From positions 54,432 to 76,229 of the forward strand of contig DDTF01000026.1 in the NCBI GenBank assembly GCA_002345965.1: a stretch of DNA of 21,798 nt. Direction: 5' to 3'. This stretch comes from Flammeovirgaceae bacterium UBA2371 (GTDB lineage Bacteria > Bacteroidota > Bacteroidia > Cytophagales > Cyclobacteriaceae). Of this stretch, positions 5,959-13,376 are shown piece after piece. Below the pieces are notes generated by a model. It worked only from the letters and a program-made list of their open reading frames with translations, was not told the DNA's origin and did not search any database. The translations under genes were made by a program, and so were the position numbers. The stretch's first letter is position 1. Each line of letters begins with the position of its first letter.

Positions 5959-8445
5959 TTGAAGGGGAAATTTAGATATTTTTTTACCGCCAGCCTGTTA
6001 TCAATCCTCTTTTCTGGATGTTTGGGCACACGCTACCTCGAGCCGGGAGAAAAGCTGCTTTACAAGCAGAAAACCGTTACCCCCAAGGGACTCAAACAGG
6101 AAGGGCTCAACGATCTGTATGCTCAAAAGACCAACAGGAGATTTCTTGGGTTGCCCATCAACTCATTGGTGTGGATGTACTATACCGGAAAGAGCCGGTA
6201 TAAGCCAGAAAAATTTGTTGCTAAAAAGGAAAAAGTAGAAAGCAGGTTCAACCGAAGGATTGCCAAAACCACCAATGAGAAGAAGAAGTCTTCCCTTCAA
6301 TATCGTAAACAGCACAAGATAGATGTGTTGAACGGAAAAATAGAAAATGGCAACATGTTCATGCAGTGGGGTGAGAAGGCGGCCGTCTATGATTCGGGAG
6401 ATGTAGCGCTATCGGCCGAAAGAATCAAAGATTATTATTTTTCAAAAGGATATTTCAATGTGGAAGTCAATCCACAGACCACCACTTATAATACCCAGTT
6501 TCGAAAGAAACTTGTTTCCGTATCCTACATCACCCATCCGAAGGCGGCCTACTTTTATGACAGCATTTCTTTCAACATTGAGGACCCGAGGGTAGAAAAA
6601 CTGTTGATGGCCAGCAAAAATAATAGCCTCATCAAAAAGGGAGATCAGTTTAATCAAACTGCGTTGAACAATGAAAGAGAGCGGATAGACAATCTGATGA
6701 AGGACAATGGGTACTTTGCATTTGGGCGGGAGTATGTGGAATACGACATTGACACCACCTTTGGTGACTTTCATCAAATTGCCTTGCGTCTCAATATTTT
6801 GAATCCCGGGAGGCAATCTGCTCACAAATCCTATCGCATCGACTCTATTATATTCATCACCGATGCCAATGCGAAAGCGCCAGGTGGTGAAAGAGTAAAA
6901 AGGCAATCGGTTCCTTACAGGGATATCACTTACCAATATTTCACCAACGAATACAGCAAGCGCATATTAAGTCAGCGTATCTTTTTTCATAAAGACAGTT
7001 TGTACAGCCGGTCAGGTACCATCAACACCCAACGCCAGCTGGCCAACCTGGGTATGTTTAAGTTCGTTAACATCAACTACGATACTTCTGCCGGTCAATT
7101 TATTGCCAACTTGTATTCCAGTGCGCTCAACCGCTATTCGTGGAGCAATGAAGCAGGGCTCACTGTTACACAAGGATTTCCTGGTCCTTATTACAACATG
7201 AGTTTTCTTAAACGAAATTTATTTGGTGGACTTGAGATCTTTGAATTGAATGGCAGGGCTGGTTTTGAAGGTGTGGCATCCGCCACCGATAGTGAAAATT
7301 TTTATAAAAGCATTGAAGCGGGACTTAACGCTACCATCACCTTTCCTCAGTTTCTGATTCCTTTGGGCAAGGAGGCCCAGTATCGTTTCGGAAAGCTCAA
7401 CCCCAAAACAAAAATCCTTGCCGGCTATAACTACAGCAACCGGCCTGAGTACCAAAGGCAAACCACTACCTTTTCCTACGGTTATACCTGGGAGAGCAAA
7501 AGAACCACTCAATATTCGCTTACTCTGGCCAATCTCAACATCATTCAGTCCAGCCTTGACAGTGCCTTTCGTGCGCTGCTGGATGATCTGAGTGCGACAC
7601 AAGGAAACAATATCCGATTGTCTTTCAATCCCTCTTTTGTGAGCAGTATGATATTTTCCATGACCTGGAATCCTGACAACTATGGCAACACGACCAGTAA
7701 TTCCAAGTTCCTGCGCGTGCAGGCAGAGAGCGGAGGTACGCTGCTGAATTTTTATACTCCAGGGATCGTGGAGTCGGAAAACCTACAGCTTTTCAAATAC
7801 CTGCGCCTCAATGTTGACTATAGAAAAAACAGAATTCTTGACCGCAACACCGTGCTTGCCTACCGTATTAATACGGGAGTCGGGTGGTCCTATGCCGATC
7901 AGCAGGTATTGCCCTATGAAAAATACTTTTTTGTAGGCGGAAGCAATAGCGTGCGTGCCTGGCGTCCCAGAAGGTTGGGGATAGGTTCTGCGCCTCCCCT
8001 GCTCAGCACCGACCCCACGCAGGACGGATTGTTTGATTACAGTTTTGAAAAGCCCGGAGAAATCATGGTGGAGGGAAGCGTAGAGATCAGAAAAAAGCTA
8101 TTTGGATTTGTTAACGGAGCTGTTTTTGTAGACTGGGGCAATGTGTGGTCGTTCAACGAAAATCAGTTGAGTTCCAGTTCATCGGAACCCAACCAGCCAT
8201 CGTGGACCGGTAGTACGAAGTTTCAGTTTGATTCATTTTACAAAGAAGTGGCCGTGGGTACCGGTTTTGGTTTGCGTTTTGATTTCTCTTTCCTCGTGCT
8301 CCGGTTTGATGTTGGCATGAAAGTGTTTGATCCTGCCAGGCCAGAAGGCAGCCGTTTTGTGCTGGACAAAATGAAATTCTTCCGGCCTTTTGGAACAGAC
8401 AAGGAACCCGTCATTTACAACATTGGAATCGGGTATCCTTTTTAA
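5959..8445 (+). CDS. tamL: Omp85/BamA-family outer membrane lipoprotein, TamL-like
   Basis: The 828-residue protein starts with a lipoprotein signal (LLSILFSGC, lipidated Cys21), then GTRYLEPGEKLLYK, the characteristic N-terminus of the Bacteroidota TamL group. POTRA-like periplasmic repeats occupy roughly residues 30-390. The C-terminal half is a beta-barrel with the Omp85 conserved motif GGSNSVRAW at 660-668 and a terminal aromatic residue (YNIGIGYPF). TamL is thought to insert outer membrane proteins or to work with TamB in envelope biogenesis. The start must be TTG at 5959: an in-frame stop lies at 5950-5952 and no ATG precedes the lipobox. tamB often follows tamL in this phylum, but here the next gene is an unrelated E1 enzyme on the other strand. 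Confidence 0.9.
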   Translation: MKGKFRYFFTASLLSILFSGCLGTRYLEPGEKLLYKQKTVTPKGLKQEGLNDLYAQKTNRRFLGLPINSLVWMYYTGKSRYKPEKFVAKKEKVESRFNRRIAKTTNEKKKSSLQYRKQHKIDVLNGKIENGNMFMQWGEKAAVYDSGDVALSAERIKDYYFSKGYFNVEVNPQTTTYNTQFRKKLVSVSYITHPKAAYFYDSISFNIEDPRVEKLLMASKNNSLIKKGDQFNQTALNNERERIDNLMKDNGYFAFGREYVEYDIDTTFGDFHQIALRLNILNPGRQSAHKSYRIDSIIFITDANAKAPGGERVKRQSVPYRDITYQYFTNEYSKRILSQRIFFHKDSLYSRSGTINTQRQLANLGMFKFVNINYDTSAGQFIANLYSSALNRYSWSNEAGLTVTQGFPGPYYNMSFLKRNLFGGLEIFELNGRAGFEGVASATDSENFYKSIEAGLNATITFPQFLIPLGKEAQYRFGKLNPKTKILAGYNYSNRPEYQRQTTTFSYGYTWESKRTTQYSLTLANLNIIQSSLDSAFRALLDDLSATQGNNIRLSFNPSFVSSMIFSMTWNPDNYGNTTSNSKFLRVQAESGGTLLNFYTPGIVESENLQLFKYLRLNVDYRKNRILDRNTVLAYRINTGVGWSYADQQVLPYEKYFFVGGSNSVRAWRPRRLGIGSAPPLLSTDPTQDGLFDYSFEKPGEIMVEGSVEIRKKLFGFVNGAVFVDWGNVWSFNENQLSSSSSEPNQPSWTGSTKFQFDSFYKEVAVGTGFGLRFDFSFLVLRFDVGMKVFDPARPEGSRFVLDKMKFFRPFGTDKEPVIYNIGIGYPF

Positions 8446-8487
8446 GTTGGGAGTTAGGACTTGGGACTTTGTCTTAGGGATTGGAGA
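8446..8487. repeat. Degenerate heptanucleotide array filling a convergent gap
   Basis: Six 7-base units run from the base after the tamL stop to the base before the E1 stop. The units are GTTGGGA, GTTAGGA, CTTGGGA, CTTTGTC, TTAGGGA and TTGGAGA, approximating NTTGGGA; the fourth is the most diverged. There is no room for other elements in this gap. The array may mark an intergenic repeat family or help terminate converging transcription; neither is shown. Confidence 0.65.
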
Positions 8488-10566
8488 TTAAAATTGGAGG
8501 AGTTTTGTCAGTTCGTCTTTCACCTTATCGGCATTGGGCAACATGGCTTTTTCCAAGTCGACATTCAAAGGCACTGCCGGCAAGTTGGCGGCTCCGAAAG
8601 TCCACACAGGCGCATCCAGGTAAGTAAAGCATAGCTTTGCAATTCGGCCAGCGATTGATTCTGCAAACGAATTCATGAGCGGCTCTTCGGTAAGTACGAA
8701 TGCCCTGCCATGTAATTTTACGGCAGCTTCAATGGCATCCCAATCGACAGGGTTGAGCGTTCTCAAATCCAAAATTTCTATTTGACCCGGAAAAGCTTTA
8801 GCTGCTTCCATGGCCCAGTAAACCCCCATACCATAGGTAATGACTACCGCTGACTCTCCGTTTGTTATTTTCTCCGGATCAGCTGCCTGTACTTTGTTGG
8901 CTTTGCCCAGGGGAATGACATAGTCTTTGTCGGGCTCTATCGTTTTTGCCCCCAGGGTACCGGGTACCTTGCTCCAGTAGAGACCTTTGTGTTCCAGCAT
9001 CACCACCGGGTTGGGATCGTAAAAAGCGGCTTTCATCAACCCTTTCATGTCTGCCGCGTTGGAAGGGTAAACAATTTTAATCCCCCGAATAGTCAGCAAG
9101 GCAGATTCTACACTGCCCGAGTGGTAAGGGCCACCGCCCCCGTATGCCCCGATGGGTACACGGATCAGCGACTGAATAGGGAATTTCCCCTTGGTGATGT
9201 AGCAGCTCTTTGAAAGCTCTTCCACCAGCTGATTGATTCCCGGCCAGATGTAATCTGCGAATTGAATTTCCACAATGGGTTTGGCTCCTACGGCAGACAT
9301 ACCCGCGGTGGATCCCACAATGTACGCTTCCATGATAGGCGTATTGAACACCCGGTGGTCGCCATACTTTTGTGCCAGCGTTGCCGCTTCGCGAAACACT
9401 CCACCCAATCTTCCTCCGACATCCTGTCCGTACAATAATGCTTCCGGATGCTTTTTCAGTATTTCCTCCACTGCGTGCAAGGCAGCATCTACCATGACCA
9501 CCTTTTCACCTCCTTTGGGTGTTCTGTTTCCTTTTTCTTCCGTTATCGGAGTAGGTGCAAATTCATGAGAGCTAAAATCTTCTATTTCGGGATCAGGTGA
9601 TGCCAGTGCTTTTTTGTAATCGCTTTTCACCTTCAGCAAAGCCTTCTTGCTTATTTCATCCAATTTTTTTTTGGTGAACCCGGTTGCTAACAGGTATTTT
9701 TCAAATTTGATCAATGGATCCTGCTTTTCGTGTTTGGCCAGGTCATCTCCGCGATACCATTCCTTTCTTACACCCGAAGTATGGTGGCCCAGCAGCGGAC
9801 ACCACGCGTGAACAAGGATAGGCATCCTTTTTTTTCTCACATAGTCGATCGCTTTTGTCAGTCCTTCATAACTCTCTTCAAAACGCGAACCATCTACCCG
9901 CATCCTTTCCATTCCTTTAAAACCGGCTGCATATTCGTAGGCATCCATGGCGCGCATTTCTGATCCCGTAGCGGATATTCCCCAGTCATTGTCCTGCACG
10001 AGATAAATGATCGGCAACTTTTTCAGTACAGCCATTTGAAATGCCTCTGCCACCTCCCCTTCTGTAACTGAACCATCGCCCAGCGAGCAAAGCACCACTG
10101 GTTTATTTTTTCCCTTTAATAACTTTTGCGATTCCAGATAAGCCAGTCCGTGTGCCATGCCTGTAGCGGGGATAGCCTGCATGCCTGTGGCCGAGCTCTG
10201 ATGAGGAATGGTAGGAAACCCTTTTCTCCTGAGGGCCGGATGTCCATAATATGTTCTGCCTCCGGAAAAAGGATCCTCTTTTTTGGCCATCAGCTGCAGC
10301 ATCAACTCATAGGGTTGCATGCCCATGCCCAACAACACCGATTCGTCTCTATAATAAAGTGAAGCGTAGTCGAATTCCTTTAGCTGAAGTCCAGCCGCCA
10401 ATTGTATTGCTTCATGCCCCCGGGAGGTACTGTGTACGTATTTGCTGCAAACCTCTCTGTTTTCGTCATAAAGTATGGCCATGTGGCGCGCGGTACACAT
10501 CAATTCGTAAGCGCTTTGCAACGTGCGCTGGTCTATGTTCGACTTTTTCTTCAGATTTTTAGACAT
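8488..10566 (-). CDS. 2-oxoacid dehydrogenase E1, alpha and beta subunits fused
   Basis: The 692-residue protein is a thiamine-diphosphate E1 component in which alpha (about 1-325) and beta (about 355-692) are one chain joined by an acidic, proline-containing linker (about 325-355). The alpha half holds the ThDP/Mg motif GDGSVTEGE (163-171) with NDWGIS (193-198), and the HHT loop at 260-262. The beta half holds GQDVGGRLGG (380-389), Glu413, and the active-site region YHSGSVES (481-488). Such fusions are common in Bacteroidota and usually act on branched-chain 2-oxoacids (or pyruvate), passing the acyl group to E2 lipoyl domains. No E2 or E3 gene is adjacent, so the substrate cannot be read from context. 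A 105-base divergent region separates it from the histidine kinase gene. Confidence 0.94.
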   Translation of the reverse strand: MSKNLKKKSNIDQRTLQSAYELMCTARHMAILYDENREVCSKYVHSTSRGHEAIQLAAGLQLKEFDYASLYYRDESVLLGMGMQPYELMLQLMAKKEDPFSGGRTYYGHPALRRKGFPTIPHQSSATGMQAIPATGMAHGLAYLESQKLLKGKNKPVVLCSLGDGSVTEGEVAEAFQMAVLKKLPIIYLVQDNDWGISATGSEMRAMDAYEYAAGFKGMERMRVDGSRFEESYEGLTKAIDYVRKKRMPILVHAWCPLLGHHTSGVRKEWYRGDDLAKHEKQDPLIKFEKYLLATGFTKKKLDEISKKALLKVKSDYKKALASPDPEIEDFSSHEFAPTPITEEKGNRTPKGGEKVVMVDAALHAVEEILKKHPEALLYGQDVGGRLGGVFREAATLAQKYGDHRVFNTPIMEAYIVGSTAGMSAVGAKPIVEIQFADYIWPGINQLVEELSKSCYITKGKFPIQSLIRVPIGAYGGGGPYHSGSVESALLTIRGIKIVYPSNAADMKGLMKAAFYDPNPVVMLEHKGLYWSKVPGTLGAKTIEPDKDYVIPLGKANKVQAADPEKITNGESAVVITYGMGVYWAMEAAKAFPGQIEILDLRTLNPVDWDAIEAAVKLHGRAFVLTEEPLMNSFAESIAGRIAKLCFTYLDAPVWTFGAANLPAVPLNVDLEKAMLPNADKVKDELTKLLQF

Positions 10567-10603
10567 TTTCTTTCAATCAACACATAACATTACTTGAACG
10601 CTA

Positions 10604-10611
10604 TAAAGATA
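10604..10611 (-). promoter_or_regulatory. Candidate -7 element for the E1 gene
   Basis: On the minus strand these bases read TATCTTTA, one mismatch from TAnnTTTG. They lie 38 bases upstream of the E1 ATG. A convincing -33 TTTG at the right spacing is not visible, so the call is weak. The rest of the 10567-10671 divergent region shows only a direct repeat of GATAC (10608-10612 and 10621-10625) flanking an AT-rich centre. Confidence 0.25.
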
Positions 10612-10671
10612 CCAAATTTTGATACGTTGGGTAAGGATTGAAAAGCTCATCCGTGTATATTGTCTGTATCA

Positions 10672-12558
10672 ATGAATTTCTGGAAAGCGCTAAATAATAT
10701 AGGGACTCAATTTGGGTCTAACCCAACTGAAGTAAGGTACATAAGGATCAGTAACAGGGTGAGTTTCATCATTTTTCTCCTTGTTCTTTTGCTTTTTGGA
10801 GCTGCCTTTTACTTTTTTCAATGGATTACTTCCACCCAGCTTTCCCTTTTGGTTGCCCTTTGTTTTTTGGCGCCACCGTTGCTCAATCACCTTGGCTTTA
10901 TCAATACCAGCCGTTTGGTACTGATTGTGCTTATCACGGTGCCTGCCTTGATCATTTCCATTATTGACAAATTTGATCACCCTGCAACACTGGAAGAATT
11001 TGAGTATTTTCAATATCGCGTTATTTTGCTCAGCTCTTCCATTCTGCCCTTCATATTATTCTCACTGAAAGAAAGGGCCAATATCTTTTTCGGGTTACTG
11101 CTCTCTCTTATTTCATTGGTGTTTTATGACCCACTTCACAATTTATTTAATGCCGGGTATTACCAGATGGGCTTTACCTCTCCCAATTATTATTTTCTCA
11201 ATTTTATTACCATTTATTGTTATCTGGTACTCATCGGGAGCACCTATTTTCTAAAATACAGTTTTGAGCTTTCTGAAAAGGAAAACGAATCTTTGATTCA
11301 ACAGCTGTCGGAAAGGCAAAAGGAAATTCTCAGTGCCTCCGCAGTAATTCAGGAGCAGAGGGAGATACTTGCTCAGGAAAACCGAAGCCTGAACATGGAA
11401 TTGGTAGACAAGAACAATCAGTTGACCGAAACGAATGAAGAGCTTATCCGCCATAACAATGAGTTGCAACAATTCTCCTATACCATCTCCCATAACCTGC
11501 GCGGGCCGGTAGCCAGCCTTACCGGTTTGCTGAGATTAATCGATCAGGATCATCTGAACGAAGTCAACCGTGAAATCTTTGGGCACCTGACCGCTTCCGT
11601 CTCCGCACTGGATGTGACCATCAAAGACCTGAGCAATATCATTGATCTGAGGAATGACCTGACACGGATCAAACAAAAGCTCTCCCTGCAACATGAAATC
11701 AACGAGATCATCAACCTGCTGAAAAAAGATATTGACGACAAGCGCGTAACGATTATCACCGATTTTCAAGAGCCCTATGTGTATTCTGTAAGGCCCATGC
11801 TGCACAGTATACTCTATAACCTTATCAGCAACGGCATCAAGTATCGTTCCATGGAGCGAAAACCCATCCTCTCGATATCTTCGGGTCAAAAAAATGGCCG
11901 GATAGAAATCACAGTGAAAGACAACGGGCTGGGTATTGACATGGCCAATTTTGGACACAAGTTGTTTGGACTGTACAAAAGATTTCACACCCATACTGAA
12001 GGCCGGGGGCTGGGGCTTTTTCTTGTGAAGTTGCAGGTGGAGGCCCTGGATGGAACCATAGAAGTAGAGAGTACCCTGAACAAAGGGACCACATTTAAAT
12101 TAAGTTTTGAAAGTCAGGATAACCTGGAGGAACAAATCCTTTTGGACAACGATGTAATAACGTTGTATTACAATGCTCCGCTCAATTGCATCGGGATCCA
12201 TTGGAAAAACAAAACCAACGTTAAAGAAACCAAGGAGCTGCTTCAACAGACCATTGAGTTTATGAAGGATTACCGCACGCCCAACTGGATCTCCAACATT
12301 ACTCAGGTCATAGACAGGGAGGAGGAAGAGCTCAATGAATGGAGGCGAAACCATCGCGATGAACTTTTGAAAGCCGGACTGAAAAGAATTGCTCTGGTGG
12401 TGCCTGAAGAGATGATGTCGCCCACATTTTTAGAAAAGAAAGGTTTCGTTGATGTCTACGATGTAGACATGCAGACCTTTACCAGTACCAGTGAAGCCAA
12501 GAAATGGATAGAGGCTGAAAACGAAAAAGAGGCAGTGCGGATTGGCGATCCCCTTTGA
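10672..12558 (+). CDS. Membrane sensor histidine kinase with C-terminal SpoIIAA/SEC14-like domain
   Basis: The chain of 628 residues has about six membrane segments (roughly 30-50, 57-75, 82-99, 116-132, 137-153, 175-195), then a coiled coil (about 199-268). A HisKA domain follows, with the phospho-accepting His274 in TISHNLRGP, then a HATPase_c domain with the N-box (Asn383, Asn387), G1 DNGLGID at 417-423 and G2 GRGLGLFLVK at 444-453. A further domain of about 130 residues (about 493-625) contains DYRTPNWISNITQV and AGLKRIALVVPEE, which resemble small Bacteroidota proteins of the STAS/SEC14 (SpoIIAA-like) fold. No response regulator gene is adjacent. ATG 10672 is preferred over an in-frame TTG at 10660, which would add only MSVS. 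Its stop lies one base from the end of the convergent thioesterase gene. Confidence 0.9.
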   Translation: MNFWKALNNIGTQFGSNPTEVRYIRISNRVSFIIFLLVLLLFGAAFYFFQWITSTQLSLLVALCFLAPPLLNHLGFINTSRLVLIVLITVPALIISIIDKFDHPATLEEFEYFQYRVILLSSSILPFILFSLKERANIFFGLLLSLISLVFYDPLHNLFNAGYYQMGFTSPNYYFLNFITIYCYLVLIGSTYFLKYSFELSEKENESLIQQLSERQKEILSASAVIQEQREILAQENRSLNMELVDKNNQLTETNEELIRHNNELQQFSYTISHNLRGPVASLTGLLRLIDQDHLNEVNREIFGHLTASVSALDVTIKDLSNIIDLRNDLTRIKQKLSLQHEINEIINLLKKDIDDKRVTIITDFQEPYVYSVRPMLHSILYNLISNGIKYRSMERKPILSISSGQKNGRIEITVKDNGLGIDMANFGHKLFGLYKRFHTHTEGRGLGLFLVKLQVEALDGTIEVESTLNKGTTFKLSFESQDNLEEQILLDNDVITLYYNAPLNCIGIHWKNKTNVKETKELLQQTIEFMKDYRTPNWISNITQVIDREEEELNEWRRNHRDELLKAGLKRIALVVPEEMMSPTFLEKKGFVDVYDVDMQTFTSTSEAKKWIEAENEKEAVRIGDPL

Positions 12559-12559
12559 G

Positions 12560-12928
12560 TTAAGATTTCCTGTATACAGTTCCTGTAAAAGAGGCGATTC
12601 TCTTGTTCTCGGCCATTACTTCAATGTGGTATGTAGCAATGTTCTTTCCCAAATGTATTTCGCGTGCCACTGCCTCCAAGGCAGTGCCCACGGTAGACGG
12701 GCGATGAAATTCCATACTGGTGGTAAGCCCCACCGCATCGATGCCATGGCTGTTGGAGGCCAGCTCAAATGCGTAGTCTGCCACGCTGTATAAAAATCCG
12801 CCATGGGTATAGCCCAGGTGGTTGGTATGCTGAGGTGCCACCCTGGTTTTTACCCTGGCCATGCCTGCGCTTACTTCCACTACTTCAATTCCCAGAAGAC
12901 TGGCGTAAGGGTTGTTGTCTGTATTCAT
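12560..12928 (-). CDS. PaaI-like hotdog thioesterase
   Basis: The protein has 122 residues, a single hotdog domain. The active-site helix region is YTHGGFLYSVADYAFELASN (40-59), with HGG at 42-44 and an acidic Asp51 where PaaI-type enzymes carry their catalytic aspartate. SMEFHRP and AVAREIHLGKNIATYHIEV fit the conserved strands. PaaI relatives hydrolyse aryl- or acyl-CoA esters, often rescuing trapped CoA. No phenylacetate degradation genes are nearby, so the name gives the fold and reaction class and not the pathway. The gene starts 15 bases after the YffB-like gene ends, so the two are probably co-transcribed. Confidence 0.9.
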   Translation of the reverse strand: MNTDNNPYASLLGIEVVEVSAGMARVKTRVAPQHTNHLGYTHGGFLYSVADYAFELASNSHGIDAVGLTTSMEFHRPSTVGTALEAVAREIHLGKNIATYHIEVMAENKRIASFTGTVYRKS

Positions 12929-12943
12929 GAACGAAAAAAATAT

Positions 12944-13291
12944 CTACTTTAACTTCGACTTGTACTCAGCTTCATCAAATCCTACTGCCACCACTTTACC
13001 CTCCACTTCAATCAAAGGTCTTTTGATTACACTGGTTTGTGCGGTCATCAGTTCAATGGCTGCTGCAAGGTTGGTCACTTTGGCTTTGGCTTTATCGTCC
13101 AGTTTGCGCCACGTCATCCCCTTTTTATTCACTAATGTCTCCCATCCCACCTGTTTGCTCCAGTCCTTCAATTTGGCTGCGGTAATGCCATTGCTTTTGT
13201 AGTCGTGGAATTCGAAGTCCACTTTCTTTTTTTTCAGCCAATCGAGTGCAGACTTTACTGTATTGCAGTTTTTGATACCGTAGACGATCAT
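12944..13291 (-). CDS. ArsC/Spx-family protein, YffB-like
   Basis: The 115-residue thioredoxin-fold protein belongs to the ArsC-like YffB/Spx group. Visible motifs are YGIKNCNTVKSALDWL at 4-19 with a single cysteine (Cys9), FHDYKSNGIT, WETLVNKKGMTWRKL and the IKRPLIEVEGKVVAVGF segment that includes the conserved Arg-Pro. Only one cysteine is present, so a CxxC Spx redox switch and an ArsC-type multi-cysteine arsenate reduction cycle are both unlikely; glutathione-dependent chemistry has been proposed for YffB relatives. Physiological role is unknown. It is followed 15 bases on by the thioesterase and is separated from aroF by an 85-base AT-rich gap with an inverted repeat. Confidence 0.92.
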   Translation of the reverse strand: MIVYGIKNCNTVKSALDWLKKKKVDFEFHDYKSNGITAAKLKDWSKQVGWETLVNKKGMTWRKLDDKAKAKVTNLAAAIELMTAQTSVIKRPLIEVEGKVVAVGFDEAEYKSKLK

Positions 13292-13300
13292 TTATTTATA

Positions 13301-13328
13301 GTTGTAAGTTTTAAATTATTAATTATTC
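13301..13328. repeat. AT-rich heptad-periodic stretch
   Basis: Four successive 7-base units (GTTGTAA, GTTTTAA, ATTATTA, ATTATTC) keep the pattern RTTNTWN in phase. They lie ten bases upstream of the YffB-like start on the minus strand. The composition differs from the GGG-rich array at 8446 but the period is the same. With AT-rich sequence, chance periodicity is possible. Confidence 0.4.
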
Positions 13329-13330
13329 AT

Positions 13331-13369
13331 ATCCCTAAAAATGCGATGAGGGTGGGCGCCTTTTAGGAT
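13331..13369. repeat. Inverted repeat between aroF and the YffB-like gene
   Basis: CCTAAAA at 13334-13340 pairs with TTTTAGG at 13361-13367, and the arms extend outward (AT before, AT after) with one bulged C. An inner GCG at 13343-13345 can pair with CGC at 13357-13359. The loop is G-rich. It sits 8 bases after the aroF stop on the minus strand, where a terminator would be expected, but no T-run follows the stem on that strand. It may be a hairpin that ends or trims the trp transcript, or a protein-binding site. Confidence 0.45.
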
Positions 13370-13376
13370 GATCAAG

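Noticed and set aside
6442..6936. A 164-codon minus-strand frame inside tamL
   Set aside because: tamL is intact across it with its full family structure; the antisense protein resembles nothing known.
8446..8487. CRISPR array
   Set aside because: The units are 7 bases with no spacers or cas genes; this is a simple degenerate tandem repeat.
9275..9568. Plus-strand frames inside the E1 gene
   Set aside because: The minus-strand E1 reading frame is continuous with conserved motifs, so these are shadows.
12944..13291. Arsenate resistance gene (ArsC)
   Set aside because: Only one cysteine is present, no ars genes are nearby, and the motif set fits the YffB/Spx-like branch better.
13331..13369. 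Intrinsic terminator after aroF
   Set aside because: The arms pair but no T-run follows on the minus strand, so only an inverted repeat is reported.
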